Below, one piece after another: positions 54,191-64,000 of a stretch of DNA of 64,000 bases (position 1 is the stretch's first letter; the number at the start of each line of letters is the position of its first letter). A model generated the notes under the pieces. It had not been told where the DNA came from and did not search any database. It saw only the letters and a program-made list of their open reading frames with translations. Source of the stretch: Larus michahellis (Eukaryota; Chordata; Aves; Charadriiformes; Laridae); NCBI RefSeq assembly GCF_964199755.1, contig NC_133914.1, positions 1,054,001-1,118,000 of the forward strand, read 5' to 3'. Position numbers and translations under genes: made by a program.

Positions 54191-55480
54191 TTTGGCTAAG
54201 AGGACACGGCGCTGCCAGGGCCGGCTGAAGGATTGCCCCGGGACGGCTCTGCCCGCCGCCGAAGCGCAGCCTTTCGCCAGGCAGCAGGTGAAGCCAGTCC
54301 CGCTCTGAGCCCCCATTTTCACCCCCCAGCATCCCCCAGGATTTTCATGTGCCGAATATTCACAGCCCCAGGCAAACTCCAGCCTCCCGCCCGCTCCGAC
54401 ACCTGCAGGCCATGCCGAGTTCCAGCTCTGCCCGGCTCCCCGGCAGGGACACCCTCCTGCACCCTCGTCCCGGCCGGGCGGCACGGGGGGGGCTCCGCTA
54501 TAACTCACCCTGCAAGTACAAACGAAATGCCACTTCTTTTTTTTTTTCCACTTCTTTTTCCCCTCTTTTTGGTCTTCCAAAGTCTGGAAAAAGAATTATG
54601 CATTTCCCCCCCTAGCGCTGAACTATAAATTCTCCTTTTAGTGCTTGGAATGTTTCTGGAGAAAAGAGGCACCCTGGCTGCTGTGCCCCTCCTCCCTCCG
54701 AGATGCAAAATCTCACTTAAATAACCCCAAAATATGTCATACTTGGGTTTTTCATCTAGGTGCTGATTTACTGTGGTTGCCGCTCATCTAACAGCCCTCC
54801 GTGATGGATTTTATATCACTCATCTCTTCAGATGAGGATGGGAGGAATTTGTACCATCTCAGCATCTTCCCAGGAGATAAAGCCAAGCGCGTCCATCCCA
54901 AGGCCGCAGCGTAGCACAAGGAGACGCAGCACAATCCACCACAACTGACGTCCCGGGAACCGCTTCTGACGCTGCCACCGGCTCTCTGCAGCCCTTCGCC
55001 AGGTCCCCCCGGCTCCACGCTCTCCCAGCCTCCCAAGTAACTCCAGTAATTTTGATAAGGTGCTTTAATTGTCCCCAGACCCCCAAGCCACGGCTCTGAA
55101 GGCTCTTTACAGTCAATTTTTCCATACCAACCTCGTCTAAGGTTTTCAAATCCCCCAGCCAAGGGCACCTGAAAGCCCAGGTACAAAACCCTGGGCAGCT
55201 GCAGAACTTTAGGAAGCTCTTGAGCATCTGAAACCCCGCTCTGTTTCCCTCGTCTGGCCAGGCCCAGTCGTAAACAAGAGACTCGATGTCCGGGGAGCTG
55301 AACCCCGCAGCTCCCAGCATCCCCAGAAGAGCTGAAATGCTCGGCTGAGCTCTGGACCTTATGGTGGAGCAGCATCATCTGGATTTTATGCACCTTTGAC
55401 AGCCGAGGTCACCCCACTGCCCTGCCAGGGAAGACGGGAGGAGGAGAAAAGCTGAAAAAACCCAAGCTCCCACGTCTCCT
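54190..55480. other. Non-coding sequence
   Basis: GC-rich, with T11 at 54537-54547 and a small AT-rich patch at 54,590-54,800. A 201-codon minus frame (54788-55393) has no recognisable domain. Confidence 0.5.
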
Positions 55481-57000
55481 ATGTGATCTCCGGCTCTATT
55501 GTTACAGCCCCAGCAGATGGAGGATTATTCCCCATCTCAGAAAACGCTTTAATCTTAGTAGTGTTATTATTATTTTATCACTCTCACTGTGCCAGAAAAG
55601 CCGACTGTTTCCAACCTTTAGGAGACAAGGCAAAGAGGGCAGCTGAGCAGCTTTCCGTAGGGCATCCAGCTGTGATAATGCAATGTGGAGGCTGAGCTCC
55701 GAGACCCAGCAGTGCAGCCCTCCGGCGGGCTTGTCTCGTTGGAATCAACACGTTGGGGCAGAACCACCTCACTTGTGTAAGGACACGGCGGCGGGCAGAG
55801 CCCGTGACTGGATGCTAAAGCTGGCGAGGGGAGAGAGGGGTGTCTCGGGAACCGGCCCGTCAGCAGAGACACCAGCGCTTCACCCACGGCACCCGTCAGC
55901 CTGACGGGAACGGAGCCAGCCCGAGCCCAGAGCCAGCACTTGTGCCTGCGGTGCCGGCCGACGGCGAGGTGAAGCCCACCCAGAGCTGTGGGTGCTTCAA
56001 TCCCGGGGGTGGAAAAACTTGTATTTCAACCAGGAAACTCAATGTGCCGGGCTCAACGCTCGGCAGGGGGTCAAGCATCAAACCCCATCACTGTTTCGCT
56101 ACACATAATAATTTATGACCCTGGTCTTGACGTGCATTTGCAGAAACAGCCATTTGAATTAGGAAGAAAACAGACATTAGCTCACTTTGACTATTAGGAA
56201 GAACCAAGATAGATTTACTGAGTATTTTCCAAAGCTGGTGCATCAAGGGTACTCACAGTGGGGGCAGTTTCGCTGCAGCTCAGTAAGGGCATGGAAACAG
56301 CACCCAGTGAACATGCCTCGGACAAGGCAAAGCATGTGTTCCATGACCACAGCCCGACTGCCAGCACCTCCTGCATCCTCGGCTGCAGGCACCCACCCTC
56401 CCGCGCCTGCGTCCCTCATCCTCTGCCTCAAACACTCCAGCGCTTCCCGTCAGCAAACACCCAAACATGTTAGCTCTGTGCAAGGATTGCTGCTGGGTCT
56501 TTTTGGTGGTTTTTGGGGTTTTTTTGGGTTTGTTTTTTTTTTTTTGGAGGAACAGGTTTAAATTTCTCATTTGTGGGAGATAAAGAGAGCGAGCGAGCTC
56601 GGAGAGAGCAACGTACAAAATGGGATCCTTATAACAGAATTTAAAAATTGATGAGGAAAACTGCACAACAACCCGAAGTTAATGTTACCTGAGTAATTAG
56701 GCAACATCAGGGCTGCAGTTTATCTCACATGTAAGTGATCCTTAGACAGACAGGACCCACAAAACCTTTTGCATCTCCCTGTGTCTTACACAGACTGATC
56801 AAGCCCAGAGCCGGAGCGGTGCACGGGCCCAGGGCAAGGGACAGATGTCAGCTGCAGGGTCCAATTAAAATCTCATTAAAATCAATTAAAAGCTTTCCCT
56901 GGACTTTAAATTGTATTGGGGACTCCCCAGCAGTGTGAAGGAATTTATTTCAGATCCCCATGGGAGGAAGCAAACTGCCCCGTGGGGCAGGGAAGGGCGG
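55480..57000. other. Mixed non-coding sequence with AT-rich patches
   Basis: AT-rich at 55,540-55,600, 56,100-56,230 and 56,560-56,900 (TAATTA 56694-56699; three ATTAAAA-type runs near 56,865-56,890). A G/T homopolymeric tract lies at 56499-56545. No gene. Confidence 0.4.
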
Positions 57001-58110
57001 CCGGGGGCTGCCGCAGCTCAGTCATGGGCACAGCGATGCTCGTGGGCTACTCGCTGCTGGCTTGGGCTGGTGTTGGGAAATCCCACCCCAGCCCCCACCT
57101 CTGGGGTCCCTGAACTCATTAACGTAAGCTCAGGGGTTTCCCTTCCTCACACACCATTTTTTCCCCTCTGTCCAAGAAGCGGCAGATCTCCCTGGATAAG
57201 CTAGTAAATCCATCAGGAGCTCCGGCACCAAACTGTTTGACCCCAAACCTACACGTGTTGTGAAACCACGCGTCAGCGGAGATGGGGACGCGCTGGTCCA
57301 GACTGTGAGAGTCTGGTCTCGTGGATGGTAGCCAGGATGGAGGCGAGGAAAAAGCACACGGGGCAAGAGGCAGAGCCACAGCCTCGGCCAGCGAGAGCCG
57401 CTGCTCCAGCCGCCGGCACGGCCTGGCCACGGGTGGCCTCCGTCACATCGAAATACCGATTTCCCGGCCGGCCTCAGCCCTGACCTCTGGCACACGGAGC
57501 CCGTCCCCAGCCCTGCAGCGCCCGCTCCTCATTGCCGGCTGATTTACCTCTGCAGTTAATTATTCCAGCATTTCATCGCTCACCTCACTTGCTATCTTCC
57601 CTTCTCTGGTCACAAATGCATTTCCAGGTGCTCTGTCGAGTGCTGTGGAGTGAAACCAGTGCAGCCACGGCCGTAATTCGCTCCGACAGCAGAGGCTCCC
57701 TGCCTCCTGCCATCACATCGGCCATGGAGAAAGAGCCTGCCCTGCCCCGCATCTTGCCCTGGTACCCGGGCAGCGGGATGCTGCGGGGATGCAGGCATTC
57801 AACGGCACATCTATGGACCCCCGGAGCCAGCAGCATCTACCAATAACGTACAGAAATACCACCACAGCCCCCTCGCACGGAGCAAGGCCAGAGGCAGAAC
57901 GAGACAGGGCGGCTGCTTTATCTAATTGAAACAATTAGTATAATATTTTCTTTCTTCAGGCTAAGTTCTCCCAAAAAGCGAAGGGAGCCGGAGCCGCGGG
58001 TGGATTGTATGTATGGGACGCCCTGAAGAGTTAATCACTCATTTACAAAACATTGATATAAATTGCTGTTAATTAGCTCTGTAAATGCTTATTGTGCTGG
58101 CTAAATGAGT
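57000..58110. other. Non-coding sequence with AT-rich right end
   Basis: GC-rich, with TAATTA at 57557-57562; the AT-rich island 57,910-58,110 carries TAATTA (58070-58075), ACAATTAGTATAATATT and CATTGATATAAATTG. Candidate element, no frame. Confidence 0.35.
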
Positions 58111-60820
58111 ACCTGCTGGCGGGGGTTAGATGTGCCCCGTGGCTTAAATGCTGTTAATTTCTCAGGGGAGCGTCTGCAGAGGGTGTGGGAGCCCTTCACA
58201 GCCCCCTCCCCCTGGGACCTTTGCTTTTCCGGGCACCTTCCTCTTCTGTTGTTTCCTTCATGACCAGCTGGTTTAGGAGAGGTGGAGATGGCCCTGGGGT
58301 ATGACACGTGAAGGCAGCGACCGCAGACCGGCCACACATTCATACCGAGCCCAGTGCTGTGGTCCGCAGCCCCACGGTCCGTGTTTGCACACTGAGGACA
58401 CCAGCAAGAACCCAAGAGGATGTACTTTACGACACTAAATCCCTTTGCAGAAGACTCCAGTGCCAAAACCCAGTGTCGATACCATGCCTGGAAACTGAAG
58501 AATTATCAACTGAACCCCCAAAAGTCATGAGCTGAGCCTGACCATCTTTCCTCCATCAGTGTCCTCCTAAATCCAACGGGAACGCTACTGCTGCCCCAAA
58601 ATCCAAAGCAAAACACATCTCAGGCTCATCATGCCCTGAACTGGTTGTCCCAAACTCCCGCGCAGCCCGACACGTGGCACAGTCTGCTGAAACCTCCCGA
58701 AAACACTCAGCTCCGTCCAACCGCCTTCCCTGCCAACCTTAGTTCAGGTAAAGCAGCCGAAGCCAGACAAGAAGGGAATGAAACCAAAGGGATAAAGCAT
58801 TTGTGATCTGAAAGAGACAAATAAAAGGCAACATGAAAGCCGCAGAGAGAGCATCACACGCGCACCAGTGAAGCTGGCGTGGGCAGAGCAGCAGCAGGAC
58901 ATCAAAGACCGTGCAACGCCCTTTTTTTAACACAAATTTTCTCAATCAGTGCCGAGACACAAGCTAACACAAGCTAATTGCAGCCAGTCGTCAGCAAGGG
59001 GGAGAGGGGAGGCATTCACCAGAGAAAGCAACCTAATTAAAGCAAATTGGGGCATCCTGGAGCAGAAGCGCACGAGCGCAGGGCTGGGAGGGAGCGTGAG
59101 AAGACAGGGGACCCCTTTGTCCCACCGCACCGAGCTCCACGTCAAGCCCCTCTGCCGCCCTTGGCAGAGCTGGCAAGGCCTGATAAAAACCTGCTGGAAA
59201 AGCAAAATGATCAGTTCTGCACCTAGAGGGGAACCAGCTCAGCGCTCCAGGAGGGGGCAGAGACAGCAATTATTTCTGTGGAGTTGGGCTCGAGAGGAGA
59301 GGCAGCTCCTGGCCCTGCTCGGGGCTGGGGGGGACCCACCGCCCGCACGGAGGAGCAACACCTCACCCAGGACCTGCAGGAACTCACCCAGCAGCCATTT
59401 ACCGCCGTCCCGGGGACTGAGGAGCTGCACCCATTTGGCGGGGGCTCGGAGCCCCGTCTCCCGGGCTGACTGCAGCAGCAATTAACCGACTAATTTGCTG
59501 CCTGGCTGTGCCTTTCTCTAGGGCTTGAAGAGATTAAAGTTTTGCCCTCTTGCAGATGCCTCATTTTACAGCCTCGGCTTTTAAGCTCCGAAATATCTAA
59601 TTTGGAGTCTCAGCCAGAGGAGGGAAGGCGGCTCTGGAGGGGGACGGGGGTTGTTCCCCCATGGTGCCACACTCGAAGCAGCATCATTCCCACCTTCCTG
59701 ACCTCAGGCGTGGAGGAGCACCAGGCCACCGACAGCTCCCAGACCCACCCGGTGTGGCTCCTTCGGGCGCTGACGACCGTGGGACGCTTTAGGCTCCCTT
59801 CTGACCATCGCCAGAAGCTGGTGCTCCCCTCTGGGCTGCAGCGAGGGGACGTCTGCTCTGCTCGGTGGAAGGTGTCGGACTTGAGCCAATGTTGCAGTAG
59901 GAAATGCACTGGTGCGGGAACCCCTCCGGTAAGGCTGAATACAGGTCAGAGCAAAACCATGCCTACAAACTCCACCGAGGAAACCAGAAATGAAAATGCA
60001 CCTATTTATCACTGAAAAACCCAGCAATCTCAGATACTCTGAGAAAGTGTGACAGGAGACACATAGCAACGTATCCCACGTCCCTTTCCAACTAGAAAAT
60101 TCTCTGCCAGGTGAATCTCCAACTTAAAAAGCAACGTGAATTCAGCCCCAGACCTGGATCAAGAGAGACATGACCAGCAGTTGGTCTCGCTTTGGCCGGT
60201 TGTGCTCTTTTTTTTGTAGCGATGTTGAGAAATAAATCACAATTTCGAAAGGTTTGCTTGTTTCTTTGAGTTTCTCGTTTAAGTACCTGTTTTCCAAGGG
60301 GCTCCGCTGACCTGCCGTGCCAGCGCATCCGCGAGCTCCCCGGCAGAGCAGGCGTCGGTTCCTCGCTGGCGGGGTGGGACCGCAGCTGGAATAACATCAC
60401 ATCCCATTAGCACGGAGCAAGGGAGAAGGGCAGCGGGGGGGACGGCAGACAGATGCCAGCTGGGTTTAGCTCCCCGCGGATGAGCCTGCTGTCGGCCACG
60501 CAGGGCAGTCCGCATCCCATCGGGGCTGTCCTCCCCGGGCACCGCGGCCGGGGATCCCCGGGGTGCAGGGGATGAGCCTGGCGATGGGGAGAGGGGTCGG
60601 GCTTGCCTGAGTCGTCCGCCGCTCACCGCCGCTGGGCCTCCACAGGAGCCGGGACCCGCTTCCGAGCCGCCGGGGCTCGAGCCTCCAGCCCGGGGACACA
60701 GCCATGTCCCCGCCGTCGTCCCGCACACGCCTGTGCCTACGCGTGCAGGTCGGCATCCAGAGCATCCTAGGAGAAACCTCGGGCAGGTCATGAAAAAGGC
60801 ACCAGAAAAAATGTAAGAAA
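58110..60820. other. Non-coding sequence
   Basis: Mostly GC-rich unique DNA, TAATTA at 59034-59039, and a CpG-richer patch at 60,440-60,740. No gene, RNA or repeat recognised. Confidence 0.5.
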
Positions 60821-60840
60821 AGCAATGCAAAAATTTATAT

Positions 60841-60846
60841 TTTATT
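60841..60846 (-). terminator. Candidate minus-strand polyadenylation signal
   Basis: TTTATT on the plus strand, AATAAA on the minus. Followed on the minus strand, after about 20 nt, by TTTTCTTACATTTTTTC, a plausible U-rich downstream element. Confidence 0.35.
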
Positions 60847-61142
60847 TTAATTCAAAAATTTAAAATAGCTTTCAAATTCAGTAAAGTATGCCTGGACACA
60901 ATGGAAAGCCTCATATACAGAGACAGATAAATTAAATTGTATATACTGCAGACAAGCCAAGTGTATGTATAGATTACATATTTACACTTTTATGTAAACC
61001 ATATTTATACATTTTATTACATTTACAAAAAAAAGCTGATCTTCCACTACTGTTTACTACAATAATGAAAAAACATTTACATTGTGTTTTTTAACTGTAC
61101 AAACTTTTGATTCATAAAAATATATCTCTGTACAAAAGAGGG

Positions 61143-61230
61143 ATTTTTTTTTCATTTTTTCATTTTTTTTTCTTTTTTTTTTTTTCCCATAGTTTTTTTT
61201 TTTCCCTTTTTTTTTTTTTTACTTTTTTTA
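61143..61230. repeat. Interrupted poly-T tract (about 88 bp)
   Basis: T runs broken by C, A and G over the whole stretch. On the minus strand it is an A-rich tract within the possible 3' untranslated region. Confidence 0.9.
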
Positions 61231-61260
61231 AACATAATGCAAGTCCTCTGGGCACAAGAA

Positions 61261-62450
61261 TGGAGAATGTCACGTATCGGGTCCCAGCCAGCTTGCAAAA
61301 AAATGGACCACCACCCCCTCCAGTGCCTGTGTTAACGCGGGCAACAGCAGGAAATGGTACTTAATGGCTGAAAGCAGCAAGTTTTGGTTAAGAGGAACCT
61401 CCCTTCTCCCTGCCCTGGTGCTACAGTGTCTCGGGTTGGTTTTACGCACCTTGACACAAGCTTCTCCTGGCTATCCCGGGGGCTGAGCGGGGCTCAGAAG
61501 GGTCCGCGAGCCGCCGTGGGCTCTGTCGGAGTGTGTGTGTGCATCCCCACGCCCCGCTCACAGCGGCCGCCTCGGTACGTGCCGGGGCTCCGCTCCCCTT
61601 GCGCCTGCGAGAGGGTTTTTCTTGAGCCTGGGAGGATCCGAGCGCTGCTGCTGCAGTGGGACGCCGCGAGGTGTTGGAGTTTTGGGTACAGAAAGAGGAG
61701 CCGGGACGTTGCGCTCCTTGGCACGGGCGCAGCGAACCGCGCTGGCCTGGGGATGTGCTGCGCGAGGAGCCCTGGGCGGTGCCATGGGGCTGGAGAAAGG
61801 GCAGCAGAATGGGCTGTGGGCTTGGCCAAGGCCACGAATCACAGAATAATTGAGGTTGGAAGGGACTTTGGGGTCAAATATGGTCCAGAGAGCAGACCGG
61901 GAGTCAGGAACCAGCTATGGGCCTGCAGATGCAAGAAAGGAACCGGGGGAACATCCTGCCCTCCTTATACCAGCTCCTGCCTTCGCCGCAGCCGCTCAGC
62001 TGAGGAACTGGAGCGGAGACGTGCCTTGGCTCCAGACCCGAGTGCCACCGCAGCCCGGCCGGGGTCCCCTCTTCTCCCTTCCCCTTCAGCTTGCTCTGGG
62101 GGCCGTGTCCTGCAAGCTGGAGGTGGCCGGAGAGGGGCGGGCACCGCTGCCAGCCCAGCCTGGCCACCCCGGGGAATGGCGTCCCGCAACCAGCTGAAGA
62201 TTAAACCATCTCGGCCTGTCTGTCGGTTTGGCATGAGCTGGGGGCACACCTCGCCGCGGGGCACGGCCCGTAACGGTCCGGCACTGGCCCTGAAGAAACC
62301 TTGCACCCACCTCTCAGCAACACATCAGAGCACCTTTGCGTGCTTTGGGGAGCAGAAATGGCATTTTTTGGCAGGCTGGCTGTTCAGCAGTTAGGCTGTA
62401 GAATGCTGCTTACTCTAAGAGCGCTGAATAAGAGACAGAAGTAAAAAAAA
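61261..62450. other. GC-rich sequence, no gene recognised
   Basis: Moderately CpG-rich. Holds a 336-codon plus frame (61384-62394) that runs through a CR1 fragment and matches nothing, so it is not called. If the minus-strand tail is real, this would be part of its 3' untranslated region or last intron. Confidence 0.45.
61836..61890 (-). mobile_element. CR1 LINE 3' tail fragment, antisense
   Basis: aatcacagaataattgaggt then tggaagggactttggggtc: the reverse of the CR1 3' end, about 55 bp, diverged. Confidence 0.75.
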
Positions 62451-62451
62451 T

Positions 62452-62487
62452 AATATATATTTGTATATACACACACACGCGCACACA
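62452..62487. repeat. TA/CA microsatellite
   Basis: atatatatttgtatatac followed by acacacacgcgcacacag: a short purine/pyrimidine alternating tract. Confidence 0.88.
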
Positions 62488-64000
62488 GAGTAAAAGAATA
62501 AACAAACCGGAAAAAAACTACCCTGTGGTTTTCATTAGCCAAAACCTCAGCTGACATTAGGTAGGGGCAAGGCAGCCTTTAAATGCAAGCGTGGATGTAA
62601 ACACGGCCCCGTTTGTTTGAATTCTGTTCTCCCTTCAAGTCTGCTGTAAGAAGCAGCTGCTTCATTGACACATTCTGCTCCCCGTCACCTGCACTTCGCT
62701 GGGCTCACAGTCGGTAAGACGGCACCGTTGTGTTCCTTGGCTCCAGCCTGGCCTCAGAAACGGGGACTCAAACCAAGGAGACTAAAACCCCGAATCAACA
62801 AGAGCAGCTCTCCTCTTTATTAGAGGAGGACAGCGTCGTCACAAAAGCATCATTCTCTTCTAAGGAAGGAAAAATGTCAAGCCGCCTTATCTGCTCTCAC
62901 GGAAGCCAGGGCAACCTTTCTGCCCCTGGGAAATAAAGGGAAGAGCTTTGGACAGAAATTAAAACTCTTATTGCGTTGCCATTTGGAGGATCAATATGGA
63001 AAGGGCAAAGGCTTTTGAATGCTATTGGGGGAAATCAGTATTTGTTAGTTCTTTTTCAAGAGGTTTTTGTCCTTTTGTGTCTGTCAGCAATTTTCTGATT
63101 AGGGTGTGTGGACACAGCGCAAATCGGCAGCTGCTGGGAGAGGGCCAGAGATGGGGGATGTTTCCTTACCACCCCCGAGAGCTGCCTGAAAGGAACACGG
63201 GGCAGAAGAAACCCAGAAAGAATGCCCCAAGGAAAATCAAATACGGGGAAGAGGAGAAAAGCTTGCAAAGTTTTGCGTTTCTCATTGAAAAGGTCCCATT
63301 GGGTTAGAAAAAAACAACAAAGAAATAGCCCAGAAACCCAAATAAAGACAAAGCAAGTACTCGTCCTGTCCCATACCGGTATTTGCCATTAACCCCAATC
63401 AGCACCTCCTGCAGCGCAACGTGCTTTTGCCTCTCTGCTGTCCAAGCTCTTCCCAAAGCGGGGGGCAGCTGCTGGGGCCCCACATACCCCACTGCTCCCT
63501 CCAGCAACGCGTAACCAAGAGCAGGCTGCAGAAGCCTTGCCATCACCTCGCCTCCCAGGTCCTCCACTTCCCCAGGGCTTGGCATCGGGCTGAGACCCAC
63601 CAGCAAGGTGGGAGAGAGGAGCTGTGCCGGAGCAGACCTTTGGTTGGCTTCGTTATCCACGGCAGGATGGAGAGGGTGGGTGAGGATGACAGAAGACGAC
63701 CCAGCAGTCTCTCAGGAGTTAACACAAAGTCCAACGAGGTGTAGCAGCTTCTCCACAGCCTCAGCAAGGTTGGGAGAGGGAGATGGGGAGGGAACGGATG
63801 GAGACTAGTGAGGTGAAACACAATCATCCACTAGACACCGACCCCGGAGGAATCTGGGACAATGGGAAAGGAAGGGACAGAGAGAAGGTAACGGTTTGTT
63901 ATTACACACAGAAATGCTGGGAAAGCCTACAATGGCTTCATTGTCTCAAACTGAGGACGTTTCAGTCTAGAAGTGCTCTTTAGGTCCACAGGGTTCTTCT
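62488..64000. other. Non-coding sequence to window end
   Basis: Mixed unique DNA with no repeat recognised. A 68-codon plus frame (62730-62936) has a protein-like Ser/Glu/Lys/Thr composition, and a 118-codon minus frame (63304-63660) has a hydrophobic C-terminus, but neither matches a family and neither has convincing splice borders. Confidence 0.45.

Larger units (their letters stand above)
60822..61260 (-). other. Possible 3' end of a leftward transcript
   Basis: Read on the minus strand this is AU-rich and mRNA-tail-like: AATAAA at 61018-61013 and again at 60846-60841, the latter about 20 nt before a probable cleavage zone (60820-60826) with U-rich sequence beyond. It includes UGUAAAUA (60986-60979), a Pumilio-type element, and an A-rich tract. 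The coding part would lie at higher coordinates, probably beyond the window, because I find no exon between here and 64,000. Gene identity unknown. Confidence 0.35.

Noticed and set aside
7906-60820. tRNA, miR-30 or CRISPR-like structures in the gene-poor interval
   Set aside because: No A/B-box pair, no tgtaaacatcc seed and no spaced direct repeats were found by eye.
61384-62394. 336-codon plus-strand frame
   Set aside because: Crosses a CR1 3' tail fragment and matches no protein.
60822-62450. 3' untranslated region of POU3F1 as identity of the minus-strand tail
   Set aside because: POU3F1 is a single-exon gene with a short tail, so its coding exon should lie within 64 kb on the minus strand; none is present.

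Overview
The window is vertebrate nuclear DNA, most likely from a bird. The only interspersed repeats I can recognise are CR1 LINE 3' ends; there is nothing like Alu, B1 or L1. The introns of the one recognisable gene are short and GC-rich, as on avian microchromosomes. A crocodilian or turtle is a less likely alternative, because those genomes also carry CR1.

Positions 1-7,900 (+ strand) hold the 3' three-quarters of COL9A2, the alpha-2 chain of type IX collagen. Twenty-two exons (85-7562) splice in frame into 518 codons plus a stop. They cover the end of NC3 with its Cys-Pro-Thr-Ser-Cys, a COL2 triple helix of exactly 339 residues, a 30-residue NC2, a 115-residue COL1 with the two imperfections usual for the family, and a 27-residue NC1 ending Val-Tyr. 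The 5' end of the gene (signal peptide, NC4, COL3, most of NC3) lies left of the window. A canonical AATAAA at 7875-7880 ends the transcript.

From about 7,900 to 60,800 I find no protein-coding gene, tRNA or known ncRNA. Open reading frames of 100-320 codons occur on both strands, but they overlap in several frames and have no recognisable domain or splice context, as expected by chance in GC-rich DNA. This roughly 53 kb holds six CR1 copies (9.8, 17.1, 20.4, 36.9, 39.8 and probably 40.4 kb), one diverged 28-29 bp minisatellite (24.4-24.7 kb), a compound AAT minisatellite (18.0 kb), a TA-rich microsatellite (41.9 kb), and two CpG-dense blocks with no gene attached (9.44-9.80 kb, with a good CTCF-like site, and 20.93-21.29 kb). 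Between GC-rich stretches lie AT-rich islands of 100-1000 bp rich in TAATTA homeodomain cores. They are densest at 13.0-13.2 kb and 41.1-44.0 kb. The layout suggests a cis-regulatory landscape for a gene outside the window; that is an inference and needs a genome alignment.

At 60.82-61.26 kb the minus strand has the look of the last part of an mRNA: two AATAAA signals, AU-rich sequence and a Pumilio-type UGUAAAUA. It may be the 3' end of a leftward gene whose coding part lies beyond 64 kb. I cannot name it. The remainder to 64,000 has one CR1 scrap, a TA/CA microsatellite and no gene I can support.
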